From Rugamonas rubra (GTDB lineage: Bacteria; Pseudomonadota; Gammaproteobacteria; Burkholderiales; Burkholderiaceae_D): DNA of 64,000 bases. The stretch covers positions 124,001-188,000 of the forward strand of contig NZ_FOTW01000016.1 of assembly GCF_900114705.1 (NCBI RefSeq), written 5' to 3'. Below are positions 7,683-17,310 of this stretch, piece after piece. Positions within the stretch are counted from its first letter, which is position 1, and the number at the start of each line of letters is the position of its first letter. A model generated the notes under the pieces. It made no database searches. It saw only the letters and a program-made list of their open reading frames with translations, and was not told where the DNA came from. A program made the translations under genes and the position numbers.

Positions 7683-9224
7683 TCAGAGGGCTGCCGGCAG
7701 GTTGCAGTTCCAAGGCAAGAAATCATCAACCCGGTTGACGGGATGATCGGCGATATGCGTCAGCACGTGCCGCAACCAGGCTTCGGGGTCGACACCGTTC
7801 AGTTTGGCTGTGCCGATCAGGGAGTAGATCGCGGCGGCGCGCTCCCCGCCGCTGTCGGCGCCGGCAAACAGATAGTTGCGTCGGCCGATGGCCACGCCAC
7901 GCAAGGCGCGTTCGGCCGCCGAGTTGTCAATCTCGACGGCGCCGTCGTCGCAGTAGCGCAGCAGCGCCGGCCAGAGTTTGAGCGCGTACAGGATTGCCGC
8001 CGCCGTGTCGGACTTGCGCGATAGCGTGTCGAGCGTGGCGCGCAGCCAGTGCTCGAGGTCGTCGAGCAGTGGGCGCGAGCGGGCTTGCCGGGCATTTTTT
8101 CGTTCGTCGGGCGGCTTGCCACGAATCTCGGCCTCGATCACATAGAGCTCGGCGATCCGGCGCAGTGCCTCGGTGCTCAGCGGCGTCGGTCGCGCCGCGT
8201 GCAGGTCGTGGAATTTGCGCCGCGCGTGCGCCCAGCAGGCCGCTTCGCGGACCTTGCCGTCGTCGAACAAGGCGTTGAAGCCGGCGTAGGCGTCGGCCTG
8301 CAGCACACCTTCGAACTTGGCCAGGTGTGTCTGCGGATGGATGCCCTTGCGGTCGGGCGTGTAGGCAAACCAGACCGCCGGCGGCGCGGTGTCGCCGGAG
8401 GGCCGGTCGTCGCGCACATAGGTCCACAGGCGCGCTGTTTTGGTCTTGCCGTTGCCGGGCGCCAGCACCGGAATCGGGGTGTCGTCGGCATGCAACTTCG
8501 ATGCGGCCAGCACATGGCGTCGAACGGCGTCGACCAACGGACGCAGCAAGGCGCTGGCGGCGCCGACCCAGCTCGCCAGCAGCGCGCGATCCAAGTCGAC
8601 GCCTTCGCGGGCGTAGATGACGGACTGGCGGTACAACGGCAGGTGGTCGGCGAACTTCGCCACCAGGATGTGCGCCAGCAGGCCGGGGCCGGCGATGCCG
8701 CGCTCGATCGGCCGGCTCGGCGCAGGCGCCTGGACGATGGCGTCGCAGCAGGCGCAGGCCAGCTTGGGGCGTACATGGCGGATCACGCGGAAGCTGGCCG
8801 GCACGAACTCCAGTTGCTCGGCCACGTCCTCGCCCAGCGGCCGCAGGCCGCCACCGCAGGCGGGGCAGGCATCGGCCGTCGGCGCATACACCTTCTCGTC
8901 ACGCGGAAGATGCTCGGGCAAGGGCCGGCGCACCGACTTCTTGCGCGGCGCCTGGTCGGCCGCCGGCATCTCGCGGGCCGCCTCGGCCTCGTCGGCCTGC
9001 AGGTCCTCCAGTTGCAGTTCCAACTGTTCGATCTGATGGTCCAGCTTTTCGGACTTGCGGCCGAACTGCATGCGCCGCAATTTGGCGATCTGCAGCTTGA
9101 GGTGCTCGATCTCGACGGCGCGCGTGTTCAGTTGATCGCGCAGACCTTCCACCAACTCGTCTTGGGCGAGCAGCAGCGCCTTCAAGGCGGCGATGTCGTT
9201 GGGCAGGTCGGCAAGGTTGAGCAT
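7683..9224 (-). CDS. tnpC: IS66 family transposase TnpC
   Basis: 513-residue DDE transposase of the IS66 family. In order it has an N-terminal coiled-coil leader (about residues 25-85, [24 protein letters not shown]), a zinc-binding CPACGG ... CACC segment, the catalytic core with HADDTP and QADAYAGFN, and the C-terminal [10 protein letters not shown] and [11 protein letters not shown] blocks. The length is normal for the family and the frame is intact, so the protein is probably functional. It is the last gene of the element and starts 29 bp after tnpB. Confidence 0.95.
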   Translation of the reverse strand: MLNLADLPNDIAALKALLLAQDELVEGLRDQLNTRAVEIEHLKLQIAKLRRMQFGRKSEKLDHQIEQLELQLEDLQADEAEAAREMPAADQAPRKKSVRRPLPEHLPRDEKVYAPTADACPACGGGLRPLGEDVAEQLEFVPASFRVIRHVRPKLACACCDAIVQAPAPSRPIERGIAGPGLLAHILVAKFADHLPLYRQSVIYAREGVDLDRALLASWVGAASALLRPLVDAVRRHVLAASKLHADDTPIPVLAPGNGKTKTARLWTYVRDDRPSGDTAPPAVWFAYTPDRKGIHPQTHLAKFEGVLQADAYAGFNALFDDGKVREAACWAHARRKFHDLHAARPTPLSTEALRRIAELYVIEAEIRGKPPDERKNARQARSRPLLDDLEHWLRATLDTLSRKSDTAAAILYALKLWPALLRYCDDGAVEIDNSAAERALRGVAIGRRNYLFAGADSGGERAAAIYSLIGTAKLNGVDPEAWLRHVLTHIADHPVNRVDDFLPWNCNLPAAL

Positions 9225-9253
9225 GGGCCAAGTTTACGCGAGCCCTGCGACGT

Positions 9254-9601
9254 TTACAAGGCCGACGTCGGTTTCCACGTGCGTTCCGGCCGCCGCCAGT
9301 CTATCCCCTCAAGCAGCATCGACAGCTGCGCCGGTGTCAGCGCCACAGAGCCGTTGCTGGCCTGCGGCCAGATGAAGCGCCCGCGCTCAAGCCGCTTGGC
9401 CAACAGGCACAGGCCATCGCCGCTCCACCACAGTAATTTGACGAGGTCGCCGCGTCGGCCACGGAACACAAACACGTGGCCGCTGAACGGATCCTCCTCC
9501 AGCGCCGTCTGCACTTTGGCAGCCAGGCCATTGAAACCGGAGCGCATGTCGGTGGTGCCGGCGGCGAGCCAGACCTTGGTACCAGTGGGCAGGCCGATCA
9601 T
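9254..9601 (-). CDS. tnpB: IS66 family accessory protein TnpB
   Basis: 115-residue IS66 Orf2 protein, recognised by TDMRSGFNGLAAKV, HVFVFRGRRGD and KLLWWSGDGLCLLAKRLE. These proteins are needed for IS66 transposition, but their biochemical role is unclear. The start codon overlaps the tnpA stop by four bases (ATGA), indicating translational coupling. Confidence 0.95.
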   Translation of the reverse strand: MIGLPTGTKVWLAAGTTDMRSGFNGLAAKVQTALEEDPFSGHVFVFRGRRGDLVKLLWWSGDGLCLLAKRLERGRFIWPQASNGSVALTPAQLSMLLEGIDWRRPERTWKPTSAL

Positions 9602-9984
9602 CGCAGCACCCGATCCAGCACTTGCGCCAGCGTCGATGCATTGGGCTGGCCTTCGATCCGCACGCGGACCTCGCCCAGCTCAAGCACGACAATACCGTTG
9701 GCATTGGCGGTGTCGTTACTCGGAGCCGGCACCGTTGACGCCAGCACCACCGGCAACAAGCCATCGTCACGCATTAACGCAGGCACGCCGAGGCGGCCTT
9801 GCTCATAAAGACGGCGCCAGCTGAACACCTGGTTGGCGTTGACGCCGTGGTCACGGGCGATGCGAGCGACCGACGCACCCGGCTCCAGCGACAGCGCCAC
9901 CAATGCGCGCTTGAACTCCAGCGGGTGCTGGCGATAGTGGCCGCGCGCATTCGTGGAAATGATTGGTTGAAAATTTGTGTCCAT
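9598..9984 (-). CDS. tnpA: IS66 family accessory protein TnpA
   Basis: IS66 Orf1, a helix-turn-helix protein of 128 residues from the ATG at 9984. The motif EFKRALVALSLEPGASVARIA continues into the NANQVFSWRRLYEQG recognition region and is characteristic. An upstream in-frame start at 10017 would add eleven residues that do not look conserved. It probably binds the element ends. Confidence 0.9.
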   Translation of the reverse strand: MDTNFQPIISTNARGHYRQHPLEFKRALVALSLEPGASVARIARDHGVNANQVFSWRRLYEQGRLGVPALMRDDGLLPVVLASTVPAPSNDTANANGIVVLELGEVRVRIEGQPNASTLAQVLDRVLR

Positions 9985-10026
9985 AATCGAAATGTGTGGG
10001 CACAAATGCTGTGCCAAGATTCGATC

Positions 10027-10320
10027 ATGAATGACGCTGTTCAGGTAGTCCAGACGGCGCTGGGAAGACGCTTACAGAAGTACGCAAAGGACGCAGACTT
10101 CTCTGTACGAGTTGGCCTGATAACCAACGACTTGTACGCAAAGTACCCTAACGCCGATCGACTCATCCTCGCGCAGGCAATGCTCGCGTCGGTTTGCAGC
10201 CTTCTAAATTCAGTGAACGTTCCAGACCGCGAGAAGATTGAGAAGTATTCAGACACCGAAGCCAAAGTACTCTCGCTGTTTGCGAACCCGCGAACGCCAG
10301 CGAGTGGCGCAGCCAAGTGA
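10027..10320 (+). CDS. Hypothetical protein, 5'-truncated paralog fused to the IS66 end
   Basis: 97 residues. The ATG at 10027 and the first ~16 codons lie inside the IS66 right end (which ends at 10075), so the native N-terminus is missing. The remaining part carries YAKYPNADRLILAQAMLAS and YSDTEAKVL, aligning with the C-terminal half of the gene at 7237-7644. The native C-terminus (ANPRTPASGAAK) is retained here. Probably a gene remnant; whether it is expressed from the IS-borne start is unknown. Confidence 0.5.
   Translation: MNDAVQVVQTALGRRLQKYAKDADFSVRVGLITNDLYAKYPNADRLILAQAMLASVCSLLNSVNVPDREKIEKYSDTEAKVLSLFANPRTPASGAAK
10053..10075 (-). repeat. IS66 right terminal inverted repeat
   Basis: Read on the minus strand it begins GTAAGCGTCTTCCCAG and differs from the left repeat at about three of 23 positions. 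It marks the end next to tnpA. Confidence 0.85.
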
Positions 10321-10435
10321 GGCCATCGCCAATCGGGCCCATCCTGCCTGTCAAACGCGCTCAAGTTGTTGGACTTTGGTAACAGCGGCTTGGATACCGG
10401 CTTGCGTTTGACAATTTGGACTAGAATCGAGCGAT

Positions 10436-11776
10436 ATGAAAAAGTCGTTTTCAGCCACAATCGCCCGCTTCACTGACTTGCTGATGGATGCCGTCTGCAT
10501 TGTCGACGTCGACGGTCGTTTTGTGTTTGTCAGCTCCGCCTGTGAGCGCATCTTCGGCTACACCCAGCAGGAAATGATCGGCAGGCAAATGATCGATCTG
10601 GTGTTGCCGGCGGATAGGGCCCGTACACTGGCGGCGGCGCGCGCCATCACGGACGGCCAGGCCAATTCCAGCTTTGAAAACCGCTACGTCCGCAAGGATG
10701 GCCAGATTGTCCACATCATGTGGTCGGCATGCTGGTCCGAGGCGGACCAGTTGCGCGTTGCCGTGGCACGCGACGTTACCGCCATAAAGCAGGCCGAAGC
10801 CATGCAGGTCGCCTTGTACGCGATCTCCGAAGCGGCTCATGCGAGCGACGATTTACCGACCCTGTTCCAGCGCGTCCATCAGATCATCGGCGCGCTGCTG
10901 CCGGCGCCCGGATTCGGGGTTGCCTTACGGAGAGAAGACGGCCGGCCCCTGCAGTTCACCTACCATGCGAACGCTGACGGTCCCGCGCCGCCGCACCCGT
11001 TGGCGCACCTGCTGGGCGAGGAAGTGTTGCGCAGCGGCCTGCCGGTGCGCATTTCGCCGACGACCCTGCCGTACCTGACGGCGCAGTTGCGGGCGGCTGC
11101 CGGGCCGGCGCCGGACTGTTGGATCGGCGCACCCCTGGCAACTACCAAGGACCTGATCGGCGTGCTGTTGTTGCAGAGCAGCGGTGGACAAAGCCAGGAC
11201 AGCTACACCGACCGCGACCAAGACTTGCTGATGTTCGTGTCCAAGCAGGTGGCGACGGCGATTCAGCGCAAGCAGTTGCATAGCAGTCTGCGCTTTATGG
11301 CGCAGCACGACGAACTGACCCAACTGCCCAACCGGCGCCTGTTCCACGATCGGCTCGAGATGGCGCTGGCCCGGGCGCAGCGCCACCAGAGCATGCTGTC
11401 GCTGCTCTTCATCGACCTGAACAAATTCAAGGAAGTAAATGATTCCTTTGGCCATGCCTGCGGAGACTTGCTGCTGCGCAAAGTGGCGCAACGCCTGAAG
11501 GAATGCGTGAGGGAAGCCGATACCGTGGCGCGTCTCGGCGGCGACGAATTCGTCATCATCCTGGAGGAAATGTTGGTGCCCGAGGATGCTGCGCAGATCA
11601 GGGACAAAATCCACCAGGTGCTGTTGGCACCCATTCTGCTGCCCGATGGCAGTAGTCTGACTATCACAGCGAGTATCGGGGTGGCGCACTACCCCGAGCA
11701 CGGCAGTGACGGGCAGCAGTTGCTACGCTATGCCGACCAGGCTATGTACGGCAGCAAGTTGCAGAAGGTGGACTAA
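10436..11776 (+). CDS. PAS-GAF-GGDEF diguanylate cyclase
   Basis: 446 residues, soluble. A PAS domain occupies about residues 10-125 (IVDVDGRFVFVSSACERIFGY, then a PAC-like VRKDGQ ... RDVTAIKQAE), a GAF domain about 130-275, and a GGDEF domain about 290-446. The active-site motif GGDEF is intact at residues 368-372 and the product-inhibition I-site RxxD (READ) is at 359-362. It should make c-di-GMP from two GTP under control of a ligand or redox cue, with feedback inhibition. Monocistronic, close to the IS66 element. Confidence 0.92.
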   Translation: MKKSFSATIARFTDLLMDAVCIVDVDGRFVFVSSACERIFGYTQQEMIGRQMIDLVLPADRARTLAAARAITDGQANSSFENRYVRKDGQIVHIMWSACWSEADQLRVAVARDVTAIKQAEAMQVALYAISEAAHASDDLPTLFQRVHQIIGALLPAPGFGVALRREDGRPLQFTYHANADGPAPPHPLAHLLGEEVLRSGLPVRISPTTLPYLTAQLRAAAGPAPDCWIGAPLATTKDLIGVLLLQSSGGQSQDSYTDRDQDLLMFVSKQVATAIQRKQLHSSLRFMAQHDELTQLPNRRLFHDRLEMALARAQRHQSMLSLLFIDLNKFKEVNDSFGHACGDLLLRKVAQRLKECVREADTVARLGGDEFVIILEEMLVPEDAAQIRDKIHQVLLAPILLPDGSSLTITASIGVAHYPEHGSDGQQLLRYADQAMYGSKLQKVD

Positions 11777-11829
11777 ACCACCTGGCCGCTCCGGCCGCGT
11801 TGCACATATCTAGCATGAAAAGTTATCCG

Positions 11830-11880
11830 GTAGAATTGATGGGCTGATCATAGCCTCAAAGTTGGCATGATACTAAGAGC
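11830..11880 (+). repeat. ~50-bp intergenic repeat, copy 2
   Basis: Second copy of the segment found at 5596-5650: GTAGAATTGA, then AAAGTTGGCATGATACTAAG. It ends 27 bp before the nitroreductase start codon, where a promoter is expected. Confidence 0.45.
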
Positions 11881-11907
11881 AGCACTTCGATCTAGCTGGG
11901 GACTATT

Positions 11908-13005
11908 ATGCTGAACAGACGAACAATCCTGCTGGGCGGCGGCGCCGTGGCGCTGGCCGGCGTTGGCGGCGCTTATCTCGGAATGCGTAGCATGGGCTCC
12001 ATGGAGGAATACAACTCCTCCATTGCGGCAAACCGCGCAGCGTTAGCACGTAGGCCGGAAACGAGCGAGTTGGTACGTTGCGCAGCGCTTGCAGCGAACA
12101 GCCACAACACTCAACCATGGTGGTTTAAGATCAAGCAGAGCGGGATTGAAATCCACCCCGATCTGGCGCGGCAGCTTGCCGCCGTGGACCCGGACAATCA
12201 CCATTTGTATGCAAGTCTGGGCTGCGCGGCGGCAAATCTGGGCGTCGCCGCAGCGATGGGCGGCAGGCCCGGCGAACTCAGCTTCAACCCGGCCGACCAA
12301 GGCGCGGTGGTGTTCTCGTTCGGCGGTGGCGCGGCCGCCGAGCCTGCGCTGTTCGAGGCCATCGCAAAGCGGCAATCAACCCGTGGCGACTATGACGGCA
12401 AGCCCGTCAGCCCGGCGGACCTGGCAACGCTGGCCAGGGCCGCAGCGCTACCAGGCGTCGATCTGCACCTCATTTCGGATCGGCCGCGGATGGAGCGCGT
12501 GCGCGATCTCGTCGTTGCCGGCAACAGCAAGCAGATGGCGGACCCCGCTTTCATGCGGGAACTGAAAACGTGGCTGCGTTTCAGTCCTCGACAAGCGATG
12601 CAGACCGGCGACGGCTTGTTCAGTGCCTCGAGTGGCAATCCCCCCTTGCCGGCATGGCTTGGGCCGGTGCTGTTCGATGTCGGCTTTAAGGCGGCGGCCG
12701 AGAATGACAAATACTCCCGACAGATCGCGTCATCGGCAGGTGTCGCGGTGTTTGTCGCGCAGAAGAGTGATCCCGAGCATTGGGTACTTGCCGGCATGGC
12801 CTGCCAGCGCTTTGCGCTCGCTGCCACCGCGCTCGGCCTCAAGCACGCCTTTATCAACCAGCCGGTGGAGGTGGCCGGCCTGCGACCGGAACTTGCCGCC
12901 CTGGTTGGCGTGCCCGGGCGCCGACCGGATATCGTGATGCGCTTTGGCTACGGGCCGGCGCTTCCGTTCTCGTCGCGTAGGCCGGTCAGCGCGGTGCTGG
13001 CGTAA
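11908..13005 (+). CDS. Acg-family FMN-binding nitroreductase-like protein, Tat-type leader
   Basis: 365 residues. The N-terminus MLNRRTILLGGGAVALAGVGG resembles a twin-arginine leader (RRT plus hydrophobic core), so export with bound flavin is likely. The mature part matches the Acg/nitroreductase-related family: AALAANSHNTQPWWF near residue 60, RQSTRGDYDGKPV, and a C-terminal LGLKHAFINQPVE with RFGYGPALP. The namesake Mycobacterium Acg is linked to stress and nitro-compound response; catalysis is not established for the family. Codon use is milder than in the core genes. Confidence 0.85.
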   Translation: MLNRRTILLGGGAVALAGVGGAYLGMRSMGSMEEYNSSIAANRAALARRPETSELVRCAALAANSHNTQPWWFKIKQSGIEIHPDLARQLAAVDPDNHHLYASLGCAAANLGVAAAMGGRPGELSFNPADQGAVVFSFGGGAAAEPALFEAIAKRQSTRGDYDGKPVSPADLATLARAAALPGVDLHLISDRPRMERVRDLVVAGNSKQMADPAFMRELKTWLRFSPRQAMQTGDGLFSASSGNPPLPAWLGPVLFDVGFKAAAENDKYSRQIASSAGVAVFVAQKSDPEHWVLAGMACQRFALAATALGLKHAFINQPVEVAGLRPELAALVGVPGRRPDIVMRFGYGPALPFSSRRPVSAVLA

Positions 13006-13233
13006 GCAGCTTCGGCAAAGTTTCGCAGCGGGGGATGATCGTCTGCGCATGATCACCTGCGCGCGAGGTGGCGGCAATCGACATCTGGTGTAGGCTTGCT
13101 GCCAAACAGGCCTGCGCTGGCCACGGCTTAATCCGGGCTGAAGGTTTGCGACCATCTCCGTTTTGACGGGCCGGACGTGCTACATTTGCGGCTTCCGCTC
13201 GCGCGGCCACCTGCATCGATGAAGAGAGAATTC

Positions 13234-14154
13234 ATGTCGTATCCGTATTTGAGCGATGTCATCAAGGCCTACACCGGCTACGACCTGCCCATGCCGCTGG
13301 CCACCTTCGGCCTGCTGGTCGCCCTGGCGACGCTGGCCGCCGGCGCCTGCATGAAGGTGGAGATGCGCCGGCTGTACCAGGCCGGCCGCTTGGGCAAGGC
13401 CTGGCGCCACGTCAAAGGCGCGGACGGCGTGCCCGTGCTGGTCGAGAAGCCGCCGCAGGACATCGTGCCCGACCTGACCATCGCGGTGCTGATCGCCGGC
13501 GTGCTCGGCGCCCGCATCTTCCACATCTTCGAGCATCTGGACAGCTTTGCCGCCGCGCCTTGGGACATGATCTTCAGCCGCTCTGGGCTGAGCATCTTCG
13601 GCGGCCTCATCTTCGGCACGCTGACCGGCATGCTGTTCGTCAAGCGCTGGAACCTGACACCGCGTCCCTTGCTCGACGCCGCCGCCGGCGCCATGATGTT
13701 GGGCTACGGCATCGGCCGCATCGGCTGTCAGATCTCCGGCGACGGCGACTGGGGCGGCGTAGCCAACATGGCCCTCAAGCCGGACTGGTTGCCCACCTGG
13801 GCCTGGGCGCAGACCTACGACAACAATATCTACGGTGAACTGATCGCCGCCCCCGGCGTCTATCCGACACCGATCTACGAGACCTTGATGGCCTTCGCCT
13901 GCTTCGCGCTGTTGTGGGCGCTGCGCAAGCATCCGTTCAAAACCGGCTGGCTGTTCTCGGTCTATTTGGTGCTGGCCGGCCTGGAGCGGCTGCTGATCGA
14001 GCAGATCCGCGTCAATCCGGTGCTCGACTTCGCCGGCATCCACGCCACGCAGGCGGAGATGATCGCCGTCGCGCTGACGGCCTGCGGCGTGCTGGGCCTG
14101 TCGCTGTTGAGCCGGCGGGCAAGCCAGCCGGCGCCGCTAGTTGCTACCCGGTAA
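13234..14154 (+). CDS. Prolipoprotein diacylglyceryl transferase (Lgt)-like membrane protein
   Basis: 306 residues, about seven hydrophobic segments. The Lgt signature region reads GRIGCQISGDGDWGGVAN (about residue 165), so Arg and Gly of the canonical GRxGNFxNGE motif are present, but the Asn is replaced by Cys and an acidic GDGD follows. The helix FSRSGLSIFGGLIFG corresponds to the H-G-G loop region of Lgt but lacks the usual His. It is probably a second, divergent Lgt paralog rather than the housekeeping enzyme. The ATG at 13234 follows GAAGAGAGA; an in-frame ATG at 13219 is possible. Confidence 0.8.
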   Translation: MSYPYLSDVIKAYTGYDLPMPLATFGLLVALATLAAGACMKVEMRRLYQAGRLGKAWRHVKGADGVPVLVEKPPQDIVPDLTIAVLIAGVLGARIFHIFEHLDSFAAAPWDMIFSRSGLSIFGGLIFGTLTGMLFVKRWNLTPRPLLDAAAGAMMLGYGIGRIGCQISGDGDWGGVANMALKPDWLPTWAWAQTYDNNIYGELIAAPGVYPTPIYETLMAFACFALLWALRKHPFKTGWLFSVYLVLAGLERLLIEQIRVNPVLDFAGIHATQAEMIAVALTACGVLGLSLLSRRASQPAPLVATR

Positions 14155-14287
14155 AGATCGCTCAGCGCGCGTTGGCGCTTTGCTTTAAGATGCGGGGCCG
14201 CCGCCCGTGCGCCGCCGGCGGCGCCATGCGATAAGGCATCAAGAATAATGCAAGAACACGCCTGAGCGGCGCTTTGAAGGTAGTACC

Positions 14288-16669
14288 TTGGATCAACCAC
14301 AACAGGGCTTTTTGGGTTTCCTATTAACCCGCCACTGGCGCGACACGGCCGCCGGCACGGAGGTCGACTTCTGGCTGGCGACCGACGACGGGCCGCGCCA
14401 CCTGCGCCTGCCGCCGCAGACGTCGGTGGCCTTCATCCCGGCCGAGCAACGCGAGCAGGCCGAACTGGTGCTGCGCGGCGAGCGCCATTGCGAGCTGCGG
14501 CCGCTGGCACTGACCGATTTCCACCACCGCCCCGTGCTGGGCCTGTATTGCCGCCAATACCGCGTGTTGATGAAGCTGGAGAAACGCCTGCGCGAGCACG
14601 GTGTCGACGTCTACGAGGCCGACGTGCGGCCGCCCGAGCGCTACCTGATGGAACGCTTCATCACCGCCCCGGTCAGCTTCGACGGCCGCGCCGGCGCCGG
14701 CACCAAGGGGCCGCTGCTCGACAGCCACATGCGGCCGGCGGCCGGCTACCGGCCCACGCTGCGGCTGGTGTCGCTGGACATCGAAACCACCTCCCATGGC
14801 GAGCTGTACTCGATCGCGCTGGAGGGCTGCGGCCAGCGCCAGGTCTACATGCTGGGGCCGCCCAACGCCGAGGCCGGCGCGCTCGACTTCGAGCTGGAGT
14901 ATTGCGACAGCCGCGCGCAGATGATCGAGCGGCTGAACAGCTGGATGGAACGGCACGATCCGGACGCCATCATCGGTTGGAACCTGGTGCAGTTCGACCT
15001 GCGCGTGCTGCGCCGGCACGCCGAGCGCTACAACATGCCGCTGCGCTTCGGCCGCGACGGCAGCGAGATGGAGTGGCGCGAGCACGGCGGCAAGCAGCAG
15101 CATTTCTTCGCCGCCGCCGCCGGCCGCCTGATTATCGACGGCATCGAGGCGCTCAAGTCGGCGACCTGGAGTTTCCCCTCGTTCAGCCTGGAGCATGTGT
15201 CGCAGGCGCTGTTGGGCGAGGGCAAGTCGATCGACAATCCCTACGACCGCATGGCCGAAATCGACCGCCGCTTCGCCGAGGACAAGCCGGCCCTGGCGCG
15301 CTACAACCTGAAGGACTGCGAGCTGGTCACGCGCATCTTTGCCAAGACCGAGCTGCTGACCTTCCTACTGGAGCGGGCCAGCGTGACCGGCCTGGCGGCC
15401 GACCGCAGCGGTGGTTCGGTGGCCGCCTTCGAGCACCTGTACATGCCGATGATGCACCGCCAGGGCTATGTGGCGCCGAACCTGGGCGACGTGGTGGGCG
15501 ACAACAGCCCGGGCGGCTACGTGATGGACTCGCGCTCCGGCCTGTACGACTCGGTGCTGGTGCTCGACTACAAGAGCCTGTACCCTTCGATCATCCGCAC
15601 CTTCCTGATCGACCCGGTCGGCCTGGTGGTCGGCACGGCGATGGCGGACGAGGCGGCGACGGTGCCGGGTTTCCGTGGCGGCCGCTTCGCGCGCGACAAG
15701 CATTGCCTGCCGGCCATCGTCAAGCAGATCTGGCAGGGGCGCGAGACGGCCAAGCGCGAGCACAACAAGCCGCTGTCGCAGGCCCTGAAGATCATCATGA
15801 ACGCCTTCTACGGCGTGCTGGGCTCGGACGGCTGCCGCTTCTTCGACCCGCGCCTGGCCTCGTCGATCACCTTGCGCGGCCAGGAGATCATGCACCGCAC
15901 GCGCGCGCTGATCGAGGCGCAGGGCTACCAGGTGATCTATGGCGACACCGACTCGACCTTCGTCTGGCTCGGCCATGCCCACGACGACGCGCAGGCCGGC
16001 GTGATCGGCCGCGCGCTGGTGGCCCAGGTCAACCTGTGGTGGAGCGCCCACCTGCGCGAGGAGTTCGGCCTCGACAGCGCGCTCGAGCTGCAGTACGAGA
16101 CGCACTACCGCCGCTTCCTGATGCCGACCATCCGTGGCTCCGAGCTGGGCAGCAAGAAGCGCTATGCCGGCCTGGTCGGCAAGCCGGACGGCACGGAGGA
16201 GATGATCTACAAGGGCCTGGAGACGGTGCGCAGCGACTGGACGCCGCTGGCGCAGCAATTCCAGCAGGCCTTGTACCAACGCATCTTCAAGGGCGAGGCC
16301 TACCAGGACTATCTGCGCGACTATGTGCGGCGCACGGCGGCCGGCGAGTTCGACGAGCTGTTGGTCTACCGCAAGCGGCTGCGACGGCCGCTGGAGGAGT
16401 ACGAGCGCAACGTGCCGCCGCATGTGCGAGCGGCGCGCATCGCCGACGAGTACAACCGGCGCCACGGCCGGCCGCAGCAGTATCAGCGCGGCGGCTGGAT
16501 ACGCTATGTTATGACGACGGCCGGGCCGGAGCCCTTGGAGGTGCGCCGCGCGCCGATCGACTACGAGCACTACCTGACGCGGCAGTTGCAGCCGGTGGCC
16601 GACGCCATCCTGCCTTTCCTGCGCGACGACTTCGCCACGCTGACCAGTTTGCAGCAGACCTTGTTCTAA
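14288..16669 (+). CDS. polB: DNA polymerase II (family B)
   Basis: 793 residues, the usual size for DNA polymerase II. The exonuclease ExoI motif is [16 protein letters not shown] (Asp164), motif A is [13 protein letters not shown] (Asp427), motif B is [16 protein letters not shown] and motif C is YGDTDSTF (Asp553/Asp555), all intact. It acts in SOS-associated replication restart and translesion or proofreading synthesis. No in-frame ATG lies near the conserved start; a TTG at 14288 preceded by GAAGG is the best start. Confidence 0.95.
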   Translation: MDQPQQGFLGFLLTRHWRDTAAGTEVDFWLATDDGPRHLRLPPQTSVAFIPAEQREQAELVLRGERHCELRPLALTDFHHRPVLGLYCRQYRVLMKLEKRLREHGVDVYEADVRPPERYLMERFITAPVSFDGRAGAGTKGPLLDSHMRPAAGYRPTLRLVSLDIETTSHGELYSIALEGCGQRQVYMLGPPNAEAGALDFELEYCDSRAQMIERLNSWMERHDPDAIIGWNLVQFDLRVLRRHAERYNMPLRFGRDGSEMEWREHGGKQQHFFAAAAGRLIIDGIEALKSATWSFPSFSLEHVSQALLGEGKSIDNPYDRMAEIDRRFAEDKPALARYNLKDCELVTRIFAKTELLTFLLERASVTGLAADRSGGSVAAFEHLYMPMMHRQGYVAPNLGDVVGDNSPGGYVMDSRSGLYDSVLVLDYKSLYPSIIRTFLIDPVGLVVGTAMADEAATVPGFRGGRFARDKHCLPAIVKQIWQGRETAKREHNKPLSQALKIIMNAFYGVLGSDGCRFFDPRLASSITLRGQEIMHRTRALIEAQGYQVIYGDTDSTFVWLGHAHDDAQAGVIGRALVAQVNLWWSAHLREEFGLDSALELQYETHYRRFLMPTIRGSELGSKKRYAGLVGKPDGTEEMIYKGLETVRSDWTPLAQQFQQALYQRIFKGEAYQDYLRDYVRRTAAGEFDELLVYRKRLRRPLEEYERNVPPHVRAARIADEYNRRHGRPQQYQRGGWIRYVMTTAGPEPLEVRRAPIDYEHYLTRQLQPVADAILPFLRDDFATLTSLQQTLF

Positions 16670-16797
16670 ATGGATGGCTAGAAAGTAATGGCTATCCGGG
16701 CGGAGGGGTGAGTATTTGGCGGCCGGTGCTGGGCCGCTTCCATCCGGCGCGGGCGGCGTGCGACAATCGTCGCTTCGCCACCCTTTGCCTCCGCAAT

Positions 16798-17235
16798 ATG
16801 ACCAATACAGCCAAGCACGACATCCGTTTCGGCAACTGGGACGCCCTGAGCGCCGATGCCAAACTCATCCGTTTCGAAGTCTTTGTCGACGAACAGAAGG
16901 TGCCGGCCGAGATCGAACTCGACGACATGGACGCCGTCTGCCTGCACGCCGTCGCCTACGACGCCGCCGGCATGCCCATCGGCACCGCGCGGCTGCTGCC
17001 GGACGGGCATATCGGCCGCATGGCGGTGCGCAAGGTCGCGCGGGGGAGCGGTGTCGGCGGCGCGTTGTTGCAAGCCCTGATGGCGCAGGCCAAGGCGCGC
17101 GGCGACCGCAAGGTGGTGCTGAGCGCACAGACCCAGGCCGCGCCGTTCTACCAGCGGCACGGTTTCGTTATCGACGGCGAGGAATTCTTCGAGGCGGGCA
17201 TCGCCCACATCCAGATGCAGCTGACGTTCGCCTGA
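16798..17235 (+). CDS. GNAT family N-acetyltransferase (ElaA/YjcF-like)
   Basis: 145 residues. FEVFVDEQKVPAEIELDDMD near the N-terminus, and then GTARLLPDGHIGRMAVRKVARGSGVGGALL (quoted as its key residues R-M-A-V and R-G-x-G-V-G), are typical of ElaA/YjcF-type acetyltransferases. The C-terminal VLSAQTQAAPFYQRHGF supplies motif B. The gene is set 128 bp after polB with no recognised partner. The substrate is unknown. Confidence 0.88.
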   Translation: MTNTAKHDIRFGNWDALSADAKLIRFEVFVDEQKVPAEIELDDMDAVCLHAVAYDAAGMPIGTARLLPDGHIGRMAVRKVARGSGVGGALLQALMAQAKARGDRKVVLSAQTQAAPFYQRHGFVIDGEEFFEAGIAHIQMQLTFA

Positions 17236-17310
17236 TTTTGGCTGCGGGCGAGCGGGGCAGGGTGGCGCCGCCTATGTACCCGGCGGCGCGATGTCGGCTT
17301 CGATGTCGGC

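Larger units (their letters stand above)
7601..10075 (-). mobile_element. IS66-family insertion sequence (about 2.5 kb)
   Basis: A complete-looking element with the three IS66 genes tnpA-tnpB-tnpC on the minus strand and terminal inverted repeats beginning GTAAGCGTCT at both ends (7601-7623 and 10053-10075, about 20 of 23 positions identical). IS66 elements normally leave 8-bp target duplications. The flanking 8-mers here (GGTTCTTC left, AGAAGTAC right) differ. Related but non-identical partial genes abut the two ends, which points to a rearrangement rather than a simple insertion. Confidence 0.92.

Noticed and set aside
8049..9824. 591-codon plus-strand frame within IS66
   Set aside because: Antisense to tnpC and tnpB; the real transposase frames are intact on the other strand.
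14488..17235. 915-codon frame across polB
   Set aside because: Its first part is an out-of-frame shadow of polB. Only the end (16798-17235) encodes the GNAT protein.
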